19,992 nucleotides of DNA from Candidatus Atribacteria bacterium (GTDB lineage: Bacteria; Atribacterota; Atribacteria; Atribacterales; Atribacteraceae). The stretch covers positions 1 through 19,992 of the forward strand of contig JAPLGF010000063.1 of assembly GCA_026390275.1 (NCBI GenBank), read 5' to 3'. The translations under genes were made by a program, and so were the position numbers. Shown in pieces: positions 5,430-13,179 of this stretch. Positions within the stretch are counted from its first letter, which is position 1, and every line of letters begins with the position of its first letter. Below the pieces are notes generated by a model, which was not told where the DNA came from, made no database searches, and saw only the letters and a program-made list of their open reading frames with translations.

Positions 5430-6869
5430 ATGTATCGTACTCTCTGGATTGGTTTTATGTTTTTTCTTCTCCTCTCTCTCACCCTTCCGTCTTTAGCCGA
5501 GGAAAATATCCCCCTGATGGTGAAAAAGATTTCCCCGTCAATAGTGGTGGTTTTTACTTATAACGAATCCGGTGACTCACTTTCCCAGGGCAGTGGTTTT
5601 TTCATTAATCCGCAAGGAGACGTGATCACCAACCGGCATGTCGTTGAGAACTCAAGTTTGGCGGCAATCCGGACAGCGCAGGGAAAACTGTACCCGATCA
5701 AGCGGATTCTGGCTTGGGATGAGAATATGGACCTGGTTATTCTTTCCGTAGAAATACCTGCTCAGGAAGTCATTCCCCTCTCTATCAGCAATCAAACTCC
5801 AGACTTAGGAGAACGAGTGATCATCATCGGAAGCCCCCTGGGTTTCGAACAGACCATTTCCGATGGGATTGTCTCTGCCATTCGGGAAGTAGAAGGATAC
5901 GGGAAAGTTTTACAAACAACCGCTCCCATTTCTCCAGGTTCCAGCGGGAGTCCCATCATTGATATGCGAGGAGAAGTCATCGGGATTGCAACATTCCAGA
6001 TGGTTGACGGTCAAAATCTCAATTTCGCCATTCCCGGTGAACGTCTGGCAACGCTGATTCCCGGAAAGGGAATGACCCTGGCAGAATGGACCTCTCAGCA
6101 AACCGGTGGATCCACATCATCAGCGGAAAAGGCTTTTAATACCGGACGCTCTTTCGTTTTAGCCGAGGAGTTTAAAAAAGCACTCCCTTATTTTGAGGAT
6201 GCTGTAAAGAAAGATCCGCAATATGCTGATGCTTATTTTGAGATCGGTTACTGCCAACTGTACTCAGAAAAATACCAGGAGGCCATCAAAGCATTTAAAA
6301 AAGTCTTAACACTAAAACCAGAAGACTCCGAATCATTTTTTTATTTAGGGATGTCATATGCCGAATTGGAGGATTATCAGAACGCCATCAAAGCCTACCA
6401 GGAATCGATTCGTCTCAATCTTAACGAACCTGACGCGGAAAACAATTTAGCCCGAATTTACTACCATCAACAAAATTATGATGAAGCCATCATCCATTAT
6501 CAAAAAGCAATCGCTATTAAACCCGACTACGCTTTAGCGTACTATAACTTAGGGGTACTTTATTCCGATGTGGGGAAAAACGATGAAGCTATTCACGCAT
6601 ACCAGGAGTCCATTCGCATCGATCCCCAAGATCCAGATGCACTCAATAACCTGGGTCTCATCTATCTTGATCGAGAACAATACCAAGAAGCGAAAAAGTA
6701 CTTCCAACAGGCCATTGATCTCAATCCCGATTACAATTTCGCACATTTTAACTTAGGGCGTACCTACCAAGCCTTGGGAGAGCGCGAGAAAGCATACAAC
6801 GAATATAAAATACTAAAAAAAATTGACGCCGGTTTAGCAGAAAAGCTCTTAGATAAGATCTATCAGTAA
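5430..6869 (+). CDS. Exported trypsin-like serine protease with C-terminal TPR repeats
   Basis: 479 aa. The ATG at 5430 is chosen over an upstream in-frame codon because AAGGAGG lies at 5415-5421 and a signal peptide follows directly (hydrophobic stretch at about residues 5-22, ending SLAEE). Residues 35-205 form an HtrA-like trypsin fold with H70 (NRHVVEN), D101 (ENMDLVIL) and S172 (PGSSGSP). Unlike HtrA/DegP there is no PDZ domain. Residues ~232-475 instead carry about six or seven TPR units, each with the A-Y-x-x-G/L and A-x-x-P pattern, suggesting substrate or partner binding outside the cytoplasmic membrane. The gene stands alone between tRNA-Thr and the convergent YchF-like gene. Export and envelope quality control are inferred. 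Confidence 0.9.
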   Translation: MYRTLWIGFMFFLLLSLTLPSLAEENIPLMVKKISPSIVVVFTYNESGDSLSQGSGFFINPQGDVITNRHVVENSSLAAIRTAQGKLYPIKRILAWDENMDLVILSVEIPAQEVIPLSISNQTPDLGERVIIIGSPLGFEQTISDGIVSAIREVEGYGKVLQTTAPISPGSSGSPIIDMRGEVIGIATFQMVDGQNLNFAIPGERLATLIPGKGMTLAEWTSQQTGGSTSSAEKAFNTGRSFVLAEEFKKALPYFEDAVKKDPQYADAYFEIGYCQLYSEKYQEAIKAFKKVLTLKPEDSESFFYLGMSYAELEDYQNAIKAYQESIRLNLNEPDAENNLARIYYHQQNYDEAIIHYQKAIAIKPDYALAYYNLGVLYSDVGKNDEAIHAYQESIRIDPQDPDALNNLGLIYLDREQYQEAKKYFQQAIDLNPDYNFAHFNLGRTYQALGEREKAYNEYKILKKIDAGLAEKLLDKIYQ

Positions 6870-7014
6870 CCACCCTTAAAATATTGTTGAGTTGTGGAAG
6901 TGTTGAGTCGTTGGGTGGGGAAAAACTCTCCCAACTATTATCCCCTCTCTCCCAGGAGCGAGGAAAAAAAAGGGAAGAGTTCGCAATGACAGAGATAATT
7001 CAGGTTTTTTCGAT

Positions 7015-8094
7015 TCACAGACTATGCCGGATGGTAAGGATGTCACCATCTTCCACTACTTCATCTTTTCCGACGAGCTTCCAGAGACCAGCTTGTTTGA
7101 GTTTTTCTTCACTTCCCAATCTCACAAAATCGTCGTACTTCATGACTTCTGCCCGAATGAATCCTTTTTCCAGATCAGTATGAATTTTCCCTGCTGCCCG
7201 TTTCATACTGGTTCCTCGTTCGATGGTCCAGGCTCGCACCTCATCTTTTCCTACGGTGAAAAAGGAAAGATAGCCGACGTGATCATACACCACCTGCGTC
7301 AATCTTTCGATGCCTGGTTTTTCAATGCCCAGTTCCTCCATAAATTCCTTTTTTTCGTCATCAGAAAGTTCCACCAATTCGGATTCGATCTTACCGGAAA
7401 TAATCATAGAGGCAAAGTTTTGTTTATGACACTCGTCCAAAATGGCATCCTTACCGGGAAAATCATCTTGATTCATTTGGCGCTCATCCACATTGATCCC
7501 GACGATAACCGGTTTCAAAGTGAAAAAAGCCATGGAACCAAGTAATCGCCTTTCATCTTCATGGAGTTGACACCGGGAAGTAAAATTGCCCCCATCCAGC
7601 TCTTTATGAATTTGTCCCAGTAATATTTCTTCTTTTTCGTCTTCCGGAGTCGGTTTCTTCTTCCTTCGCTGAAGTACTAAACGTTCTAACCGGTTTTCTG
7701 CCACTTCTAAATCTCGAATGATCAACTCAGTGCGGAGCGTTTCCAGTTGTGCACTGGGTGTCTTTCCCCCACTCGGGAAAGGAACCTGCTCATTCTCAAA
7801 TGCCCGGATAACAAAAAGGAGGGCATCAACATTCTGAATCATCTGCAAAATTTTCCCCTTATCCTTTTTATCCATTGCCGGATCAAAGCTGGGAATATCA
7901 ATAAAAACAAGAGTGGTATAGACCGTGCGCTCTGGCTCATAGATCCTGGCAAGGGTATCAAGCCGATCATCTCGAACCCAGGTGGTACGTTCCTCGACTT
8001 CCATTTTGAAGGATCCATCGTAAAGGATTCCGGAGAGTAAAGAAAAAATCGTCGTTTTACCGGTCAACGGAAGTCCTAAAATCCCGATCTTCAT
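7015..8094 (-). CDS. YchF-like P-loop NTPase with TGS domain (divergent)
   Basis: 359 aa, the usual YchF length. The P-loop GLPLTGKT is at residues 7-14, NVDE at 201-204 fits the YchF-type base-recognition motif (YchF/OLA1 proteins prefer ATP), and a C-terminal TGS/DUF933-like domain covers about 270-357 (FFTVGKDEVRAW ... AEVMKYDDF ... DGDILTIRHS). A charged helical insert at 130-160 matches the YchF coiled coil. Two departures from canonical YchF stand out: the P-loop has LTGKT rather than NVGKS, and the G3 segment reads DIPSF (66-70), lacking the usual DxxG glycine. It is therefore a divergent paralogue, probably ribosome-associated. The start is supported by GGAGG eight bases upstream. It reads convergently with the protease-TPR gene. 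Confidence 0.88.
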   Translation of the reverse strand: MKIGILGLPLTGKTTIFSLLSGILYDGSFKMEVEERTTWVRDDRLDTLARIYEPERTVYTTLVFIDIPSFDPAMDKKDKGKILQMIQNVDALLFVIRAFENEQVPFPSGGKTPSAQLETLRTELIIRDLEVAENRLERLVLQRRKKKPTPEDEKEEILLGQIHKELDGGNFTSRCQLHEDERRLLGSMAFFTLKPVIVGINVDERQMNQDDFPGKDAILDECHKQNFASMIISGKIESELVELSDDEKKEFMEELGIEKPGIERLTQVVYDHVGYLSFFTVGKDEVRAWTIERGTSMKRAAGKIHTDLEKGFIRAEVMKYDDFVRLGSEEKLKQAGLWKLVGKDEVVEDGDILTIRHSL

Positions 8095-8251
8095 TTTACG
8101 CCTCCATTATTTCAGGGCGATATTGAACTATTATTCATCCATTCCATAAATAGTATAACACAGAACCCCATGCCCATTTGGCCGAAAAACTCCCATCTCT
8201 GTTTTTGACTAAGAAAAACGGGGAAAAAAAGAAGAACCAACGAGGAAAAAA

Positions 8252-8328
8252 TGGCGCCCTCAAGCGGATTTGAACCGCTGCCGCCGCCTTGAAAGGGCGG
8301 TGTCCTTACCAGGCTAGACGATGAGGGC
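8252..8328 (-). tRNA. tRNA-Glu (anticodon TTC)
   Basis: Complete cloverleaf on the minus strand. The acceptor GCCCTCA/TGAGGGC is fully paired, followed by discriminator G and an encoded CCA at 8252-8254. The D-arm is the short GTC/GAC type typical of tRNA-Glu, the anticodon stem CCGCC/GGCGG holds loop CTTTCAA with anticodon TTC, and the T-arm is AGCGG/CCGCT. A T-run follows the CCA on the minus strand. Confidence 0.97.
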
Positions 8329-8353
8329 GCTTTTTCTGAAACGAGCAAGAATT

Positions 8354-8382
8354 ATTGTATAGAAATTATTCTTGAATATCAA
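8354..8382 (-). promoter_or_regulatory. Promoter of tRNA-Glu
   Basis: On the minus strand, TTGATA (8377-8382), a 17-base spacer and TACAAT (8354-8359) form a good sigma-70-type promoter, with a start about 20 bases before the tRNA. Confidence 0.7.
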
Positions 8383-8421
8383 GTGCCTGAGCGGTGAATT
8401 TGAGATATTTTCATCCCTAAA

Positions 8422-8452
8422 AGACCTGTACCGTTTTTTACGGTACAGGTCT
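8422..8452 (-). terminator. Intrinsic terminator downstream of ferredoxin
   Basis: A perfect 13-bp stem, AGACCTGTACCGT (8422-8434) with ACGGTACAGGTCT (8440-8452), around a 5-base loop. On the minus strand it begins 18 bases after the ferredoxin stop and is followed by TTT. The T-run is short but the stem is very strong. Confidence 0.7.
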
Positions 8453-8469
8453 ACCGGGTGTAATTGCTG

Positions 8470-8652
8470 TTACTCTTTTACGATTGCACTGGTGGGACAG
8501 GAATCAATTGCTTCGTCCACACAACCCGAACTTTCGTCTACTCCTGCTTTGACAGCACCTTTTCCATCTCCGTTCATCTCAAATACTTCCGGGCAGACCT
8601 GGACACACAGCTCACAACCAATGCAAGCATCTTCATCGACTTTCAAAGCCAT
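8470..8652 (-). CDS. Single [4Fe-4S] ferredoxin, Thermotoga type
   Basis: A 60-aa soluble low-potential electron carrier. The ATG at 8650-8652 is chosen because GGGAGG lies about nine bases upstream and the protein then starts MALKVDEDACIGC, like one-cluster ferredoxins; the frame continues 16 codons upstream without support. Cluster ligands by family analogy are C10, C13, C16 and C52. C20 and C44 sit where the Thermotoga maritima protein has its disulfide. It likely serves oxidoreductases, hydrogenases or radical SAM enzymes; no dedicated partner is adjacent. It is monocistronic, with its own extended -10 promoter and terminator. Confidence 0.94.
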   Translation of the reverse strand: MALKVDEDACIGCELCVQVCPEVFEMNGDGKGAVKAGVDESSGCVDEAIDSCPTSAIVKE

Positions 8653-8699
8653 TTCTACTTCCTCCCAATTCATTGAAGTATTCAAAAAAATCCCGGTCA

Positions 8700-8708
8700 A
8701 TTATAACA
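8700..8708 (-). promoter_or_regulatory. Extended -10 promoter of ferredoxin
   Basis: Minus strand TGTTATAAT: a perfect -10 hexamer (8700-8705) with the upstream TGn extension. No good -35 is seen. It lies 48 bases before the ferredoxin ATG. Confidence 0.5.
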
Positions 8709-8751
8709 CAATCTGATAAAATGACCGTGCATTACAAAATTGAAAAAAGGG

Positions 8752-9657
8752 TTATTTTTTTTGCCCTTTCACTCTTTCCGGAGAGAGGTATTTATCCCGT
8801 GCTAATCGCTTTCCGGTTGTGGTTTTAAAAAATCGCTCAATAAAAGCCGCTAAACGTTCCGGGACAATTCTCTCATTGGCGAGGTTCACCAGCATATCCG
8901 CTTCCAACAGTATTTGAAAATCAATTCCATCCGCCTGGAAAAGATGATGATGATTCCCGATAATAAAGGTGACCCGCTCGATGACTTCCGGACACTCATG
9001 TGCCTCCATCATGAGTGTCCGGGCAATTGGTGGTCCCTCGATGTGCTGGTATTTTCCCATTCTTGAACCATATTTTTTTGCAGCTTCTAAAATCCCGATA
9101 TCATGCAAGATGGCCGCTAAAAGAGTCATTCTTTTCCCCTGTTCAGACATAGTGGGAAAATCCGGAAGGATCTGCACACAGTATCCGAAAACCTTCCGGG
9201 TGTGATTCATCATATGTTCATCATTGTGAAAAACTTCCTGAATCCATTTCCAGTAGTTGGAAAAATCATCCATCGGTCTCACCTCTTTCACGTGATCCAG
9301 CTGTTCCATGAGCTCCTGAATCGCAGGTTCGTTAAATCCAAAGTAATGTCCGATTTCATGGAGAACCACTTCCCGTATTTTTTCTCTCCAGACGTTGTCC
9401 TCTCCCACCACTCTCTCTAAGTTTTTTTGGTAAAGAACGATGCGATCCGGAAGAACAAATGTATAACCCTCTCCCCTTTTGGGAAGCGGTATTCCCTGAT
9501 AGAGACCAAGAAGCAGGTTGTTCCCAAACTGACGACTGAGTGAAGGATGGGGTAAATCTTCGATGATAAATTCGACGTTTTTGATATTCTCCCGGATGGA
9601 ACCCGGTAATTGTGTCACTACTTCCGCGATGAGCAGTTCCAGAGTTTTCCGATCCAT
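8752..9657 (-). CDS. Zincin-like metallopeptidase domain fused to HD phosphohydrolase domain
   Basis: 301 aa. Residues ~1-125 resemble the small Zincin_1-type metallopeptidase family: LLGLYQGIPLPKRGEGYTF, LPDRIVLYQ and the zinc motif HEIGH at 100-104. Residues ~135-285 form an HD domain: H152 in NHTRKV, HD at 185-186 in AILHDIG, the GNHHHL histidines at 235-239 and a later aspartate at 254. HD enzymes hydrolyse phosphate esters of nucleotides; the zincin half is of unknown role. The ATG at 9657 is preferred to the in-frame TTG at 9672 because the GAGGGGGAG ribosome binding site lies between them. The two domains are continuous in one frame, so this is a real fusion, not an overlap of two genes. 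No neighbour suggests the substrate. Confidence 0.85.
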   Translation of the reverse strand: MDRKTLELLIAEVVTQLPGSIRENIKNVEFIIEDLPHPSLSRQFGNNLLLGLYQGIPLPKRGEGYTFVLPDRIVLYQKNLERVVGEDNVWREKIREVVLHEIGHYFGFNEPAIQELMEQLDHVKEVRPMDDFSNYWKWIQEVFHNDEHMMNHTRKVFGYCVQILPDFPTMSEQGKRMTLLAAILHDIGILEAAKKYGSRMGKYQHIEGPPIARTLMMEAHECPEVIERVTFIIGNHHHLFQADGIDFQILLEADMLVNLANERIVPERLAAFIERFFKTTTGKRLARDKYLSPERVKGQKK

Positions 9658-10190
9658 GTATCTCCCCCTCAATCAGATCGTCCCTTTCCGGTATCAGAAA
9701 GATCCATAAGAGTATTCGGATAAGGGTGAAAAAAGGTTGAGTCGATCGCCCATCGAAGACTACGACACGGTTTCGACCAGACTGTTTCGCCTGATACCCG
9801 ATTCTTCTCTGATTGTATCCGTTCGTGAATGCAGAGTGAAGAGGTAATAAATAATGATTTCTCCCTCTCGATCACCTCATTTTAATCAGGAAGGGGAAAT
9901 GCTGATCCAGGTCATTTTCTTGCCTTCTCTCCATTATAAGAATAGAATGAAAAAAATAGGAGTCGAAGTATTTAAGAAGGAATGCGAAATTCTTCACCCG
10001 ATTGTTCGTTCATCGTTTTTTTATCGGGGTGGGAAAAGCCGGCGAGGCCCTGGGGATTCCTGGACAGTTCGTTGAGGGGTATCCCCTGGGTATGGGTGGG
10101 ATACTATTTCAGATAACCTCGTGGGACGGCACCACCCCTTCTGATCCCATCCTTGAGGAGAGGGTCAATGGTCCGAGAATAGTTGTCATT
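9658..10190. other. Gene-free stretch
   Basis: No convincing gene is found. Open frames at 9669-9875 (-) and 10002-10235 (+) have no recognisable family and no good ribosome binding site. An imperfect inverted pair (GGGTGGGAT near 10094 and ATCCCATCC near 10145) could form a long-loop hairpin 3' of the SDR gene. It may contain decayed coding sequence. Confidence 0.4.
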
Positions 10191-10985
10191 TCATATCGTC
10201 ACGCTCAACCAGCCTCCATCAACATAATACGATGAGCCAATGCAATAGCTCGCCCGGGGAGAGCAAAGAAAAACATAAAAATTGGCCATTTCTTCTGGAG
10301 AAGAAAAGCGTCCGATGGGCGCCTTTTCCTTGGCAACACGATCCAGGTACTCTTCCCAGGTGATTCCCAGCTCTTTACTGAGAATGGTAGCGGTCTTTTT
10401 CCAATCGGGAGTCATCACCAGACCAGGATTGATGCAATTCACCCGGATATTATCATGAACCAGCTCATTGGCAAGGCATTTGGAGAACATAACCAGCGCT
10501 GCTTTTGTTACATTATAAATTGGCTCATAATCCAGGGGTGAACGAGAACAAATGGACGAGGTATTGAGAATCACTCCTCCCCCCCGTTTTCGCATCGCAG
10601 GAACCAATGCCCGAGACATACGTATTGCCGCCATGACATGGAGATCCCAGTAATACTGCCATTTATCATCCGGGGCATCCATAATTTTCTCGGCACTTCC
10701 CGTTCCAGCATTGTTGATGAGGATGTCCACCCCTCCAAACACTTTCTGTATTTCTTGAACAAACCGTTCCAGGCTCTCCATTTTTGTCACATCCACGGAA
10801 TAACCCAGCGTTTTAACTCCATATTTCTGCCGGATGTCATCGGCAGCCTTACGAACCCGCTCTTCATTCCGGGCACAGATCGCAACCTGGACTCCCTCTT
10901 TTGCCAAACCCTCGGCGACGGCATAACCAATTCCCATGCTCCCGCCGGTGATGCATGCCACCTTATCTTTCAGTCCCAAATCCAT
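10191..10985 (-). CDS. Short-chain dehydrogenase/reductase (SDR), NAD(P)-dependent
   Basis: 264 aa, classical SDR size. Cofactor motif TGGSMGIG at residues 13-20, NNAG at 91-94, catalytic S144, Y157 and K161 (YNVTK), and a C-terminal CIGSSYYVDGGW that fits the substrate/cofactor cap. ARN after the second strand (38-40) suggests NADP rather than NAD. The ATG at 10985 is preferred over an in-frame TTG at 10994, which overlaps the AAAGGAG ribosome binding site. It is the third gene of a probable operon with TspO and the UroD-like gene, 66 bases downstream of the latter. Substrate cannot be deduced; SDRs beside UroD-like genes may act on small alcohols, sugars or aromatic compounds. Confidence 0.92.
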   Translation of the reverse strand: MDLGLKDKVACITGGSMGIGYAVAEGLAKEGVQVAICARNEERVRKAADDIRQKYGVKTLGYSVDVTKMESLERFVQEIQKVFGGVDILINNAGTGSAEKIMDAPDDKWQYYWDLHVMAAIRMSRALVPAMRKRGGGVILNTSSICSRSPLDYEPIYNVTKAALVMFSKCLANELVHDNIRVNCINPGLVMTPDWKKTATILSKELGITWEEYLDRVAKEKAPIGRFSSPEEMANFYVFLCSPRASYCIGSSYYVDGGWLSVTI

Positions 10986-11051
10986 GAATTCCAACTCCTT
11001 TCATTATAGGTTTTCCATTGATCATTGATCCCCTTTCCTCCAGAAAGGACC

Positions 11052-12182
11052 TCACCAAATCGGGGAATATTTCTGACAGGCTTCAATGTAAGCAATGATA
11101 TTATCCACTGGAATTTCTGGTCCTAGAGTATTGGACGGAGAAATAATCAACGACGGAACGATCTTCGCCAGATCCATCCGTGACTTCACTTCTTTCTCAA
11201 TATCATCTTTACTTCCAAAGGGGAAAGTATACTGAACACTGATAGTCCCCCAGAAGCTCATTCGATCTCCATACTGCACCACGAGTTGTTCCACATCCTG
11301 GCACTCCGGCTGAAGAGGGTGAATCACGTCAAACCCAACTTCGATCAGATCGGGTATGATTTCCTGGATATGACCGCAGGAGTGCAGGAAAAAGAAACAG
11401 TGGGGAAAATCGGCTCGGAGTTCGCTCAGGATTTGTTTCCAGAGCGGTTTGAGAAATTTCCTCCAGAGACTGGGATTGATTTGCAGGCAACCCTGCATCC
11501 CATAATCATCATAAAAACAGAGAATATCCACCCCTGCTTCGGCATGAATTCGGGCAAACTGAAGAGTAAATTCGGCAATTTTGTTGAGGAGTACCTGAGC
11601 AATTTCAGGACGGGACAGGAGATCGATCATGAAATCTTCCATTCCCCGTAACCAGTGACACCATTCATAGATACTGCCACAATAGGCAGTAGAAATGTAA
11701 TGGTCCTCTCGAATCCTCCGGGCTCTTTCTCCCACGATGGGAATGCTCCCCTGATCAATCCCCGGAACCGGATACTCTTCAATTTCACGAAGCGACCGGG
11801 AATTCGCTAAGGGATGAACCATTTGTTCCGAACCCGGGTTTTCCGGCCAGGAGATCAGACCCACCCCCCAGGGGGTGAGGGATGCTCCCAGCGGAAGAGG
11901 AGGATCAAAAAAATCAGCGGATATACCGTTCGATGTCATTCGTAAACCAAAGTTGGAGGATGAGGTATGAAAATGAGGTTCCTCATTTTCTGAATGGGCC
12001 ACCCGTACGGGAAAATCATACGCTTCCACATCGTTCACCGTTCCGGTTTTCTGTCTGAACTTTTGGTAGGAACCGGGAGTAAAGGCAGAACTGGCACCAA
12101 AATGAAGACTCCAGGGAATTCGGTCCAACTCCCCATGTCTGGTAAGAACACGGATAATCCTCTCCCGGGGAGAAAGGTCCAT
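11052..12182 (-). CDS. Uroporphyrinogen decarboxylase-family protein (methyltransferase-type)
   Basis: 376 aa with the URO-D fold: MDLSPRERIIRVLTRH at the N-terminus, HSCGHI at 267-272, FDVIHPLQPE at 284-293 and SPSNTLGPEIPVDNIIAYIEA at the C-terminus. True HemE carries different substrate motifs. The HxC at 267-269 matches two zinc ligands of MtaA-like corrinoid methyltransferases, but the third (a cysteine near the C-terminus in MtaA) is replaced in the SPSN stretch (348-351), so zinc binding and the reaction are uncertain. The ATG at 12182 is set by AAGGAGG seven bases upstream; an upstream extension of 14 codons is not family-like. Middle gene of the TspO-UroD-SDR set. A second family member ends at 19619. 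Confidence 0.88.
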   Translation of the reverse strand: MDLSPRERIIRVLTRHGELDRIPWSLHFGASSAFTPGSYQKFRQKTGTVNDVEAYDFPVRVAHSENEEPHFHTSSSNFGLRMTSNGISADFFDPPLPLGASLTPWGVGLISWPENPGSEQMVHPLANSRSLREIEEYPVPGIDQGSIPIVGERARRIREDHYISTAYCGSIYEWCHWLRGMEDFMIDLLSRPEIAQVLLNKIAEFTLQFARIHAEAGVDILCFYDDYGMQGCLQINPSLWRKFLKPLWKQILSELRADFPHCFFFLHSCGHIQEIIPDLIEVGFDVIHPLQPECQDVEQLVVQYGDRMSFWGTISVQYTFPFGSKDDIEKEVKSRMDLAKIVPSLIISPSNTLGPEIPVDNIIAYIEACQKYSPIW

Positions 12183-12237
12183 CAGATGACCTCCTTCCAT
12201 GGTGTGTTCCATCAGGATATCCATCTTCTATTTACGG

Positions 12238-12720
12238 CTATGGTTTCCGGTTGAGGAGGAATAGAGACGTATTTAATACTCCGGCAAAAGAAACCCAGGA
12301 TAAATAGGGAACGAGGAGAAAAGCCGCTATCCGGTCGATGAAATAAAATTTCCACATCGTGAAAAAAATGGCCATCCAAAGAAAAACAATGACCACCACG
12401 CCTCCCAGGGGAGAACGAAAGTGGAAAAAGGTGACTGACCATAGCACGTTGAGGGCGAGCTGGATAGTAAAAAGAACAATCGCAGTGGATACCTGTTCAT
12501 CGAGAGAACTTTTTCTCCAGATGATGAAAAGGGAAATCCCCATGAGGATAAAAAGCGAGATCCATACGGGAGAAAAAATCCAGCTGGGGGGATTAAAAAA
12601 CGGTTTCTTTAAATTTTCGTACCAGACAGAGAGAGAGGGAATCGTAAAAAAGGAACCAACATATCCGGCGCCCTGGCAAACGAGGATACTGACAATCAAC
12701 TTCCAGTATTCTCCAGACAT
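12238..12720 (-). CDS. TspO/MBR family membrane protein
   Basis: About 160 aa with five hydrophobic helices and TspO signatures: WYENLKKPFFNPPSW at residues 33-47, LALNVLWSVTFF at 88-99 and PYLSWVSFAGVLN at 138-150. TspO proteins bind tetrapyrroles and related lipophilic ligands in the membrane. The start at 12720 (GAGG five bases upstream) gives family length. An upstream ATG at 12783 would add 21 hydrophilic residues and has AAGGA at a longer spacing, so it remains possible. First gene of the operon; the UroD-like gene starts 55 bases beyond its stop. Pairing with a tetrapyrrole-family enzyme is suggestive, though UroD-like methyltransferases usually handle methyl-corrinoids. Confidence 0.9.
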   Translation of the reverse strand: MSGEYWKLIVSILVCQGAGYVGSFFTIPSLSVWYENLKKPFFNPPSWIFSPVWISLFILMGISLFIIWRKSSLDEQVSTAIVLFTIQLALNVLWSVTFFHFRSPLGGVVVIVFLWMAIFFTMWKFYFIDRIAAFLLVPYLSWVSFAGVLNTSLFLLNRKP

Positions 12721-12811
12721 GGCCACCTCAATTTTTCCAAAGTCTTTCACTGTCTCAATTTGATCGATTCGATAGAGTCGCATTTTTCATAGATTCCTTC
12801 TCATAACTTTT

Positions 12812-12840
12812 ATTATACCAGAAAACACAGTTTTTTTCAC
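12812..12840 (-). promoter_or_regulatory. Promoter of the TspO-UroD-SDR operon
   Basis: Minus strand: GTGAAA (12835-12840), 17 bases, then TATAAT (12812-12817) preceded by TGG, making an extended -10. The sequence lies just downstream of the truncated AMP-ligase fragment's stop. Confidence 0.7.
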
Positions 12841-12843
12841 TTT

Positions 12844-13002
12844 TCATACTTCATCACATCGTTTTTTAAATTCTCGAAAACTCCACCGCAATCCCGGGGA
12901 GTTATAAACCACCGCTAATTTATTATCCCCTAACTTTTCCACCAGGAGATCAACCAATTGTCCAATCCTGATCACTCCCACTTCCAATTCCGGTTTCGGC
13001 AT
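12844..13002 (-). pseudogene. N-terminal fragment of an AMP-forming acyl-CoA synthetase/ligase
   Basis: A 52-codon frame begins at an ATG (13000-13002) with GAGGTG six bases upstream and stops at TGA (12844-12846). VIRIGQLVDLLVEK at residues ~10-23 and NSPGLRWSFREFKKR at ~35-49 match the opening of AMP-dependent synthetases (pattern: short helix, then 'LRWTYREF'). The rest of the ~500-600 aa enzyme is missing, and no homology is seen in other frames after the stop, where the operon promoter lies. It could be expressed as a small peptide, but a deletion remnant is more likely. Confidence 0.6.
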
Positions 13003-13179
13003 GGAACACCTCACAGCAGTGATCCACGGAGTGAATTGCCTTTTTTACTTCATAACGGAAAATATTATGTCATAAGGACATTTTGAAAATTCCCGGGACA
13101 GGAGATTTTTCGATGCCAAGTTTTCATACTTGAATTCCATTTCTCTGATGACACCAAGGTTTTGTCCTGGCATAGGGGT

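Noticed and set aside
9669..9875. 68-codon minus-strand frame upstream of the zincin-HD gene
   Set aside because: No family resemblance, no ribosome binding site, and it overlaps the ribosome binding site region of the downstream gene.
10002..10235. 77-codon plus-strand frame with protein-like stretches (GIPGQFVEGYPLG)
   Set aside because: TTG start without ribosome binding site, overlaps the SDR stop on the other strand, and no domain is recognised; may be decayed coding sequence.
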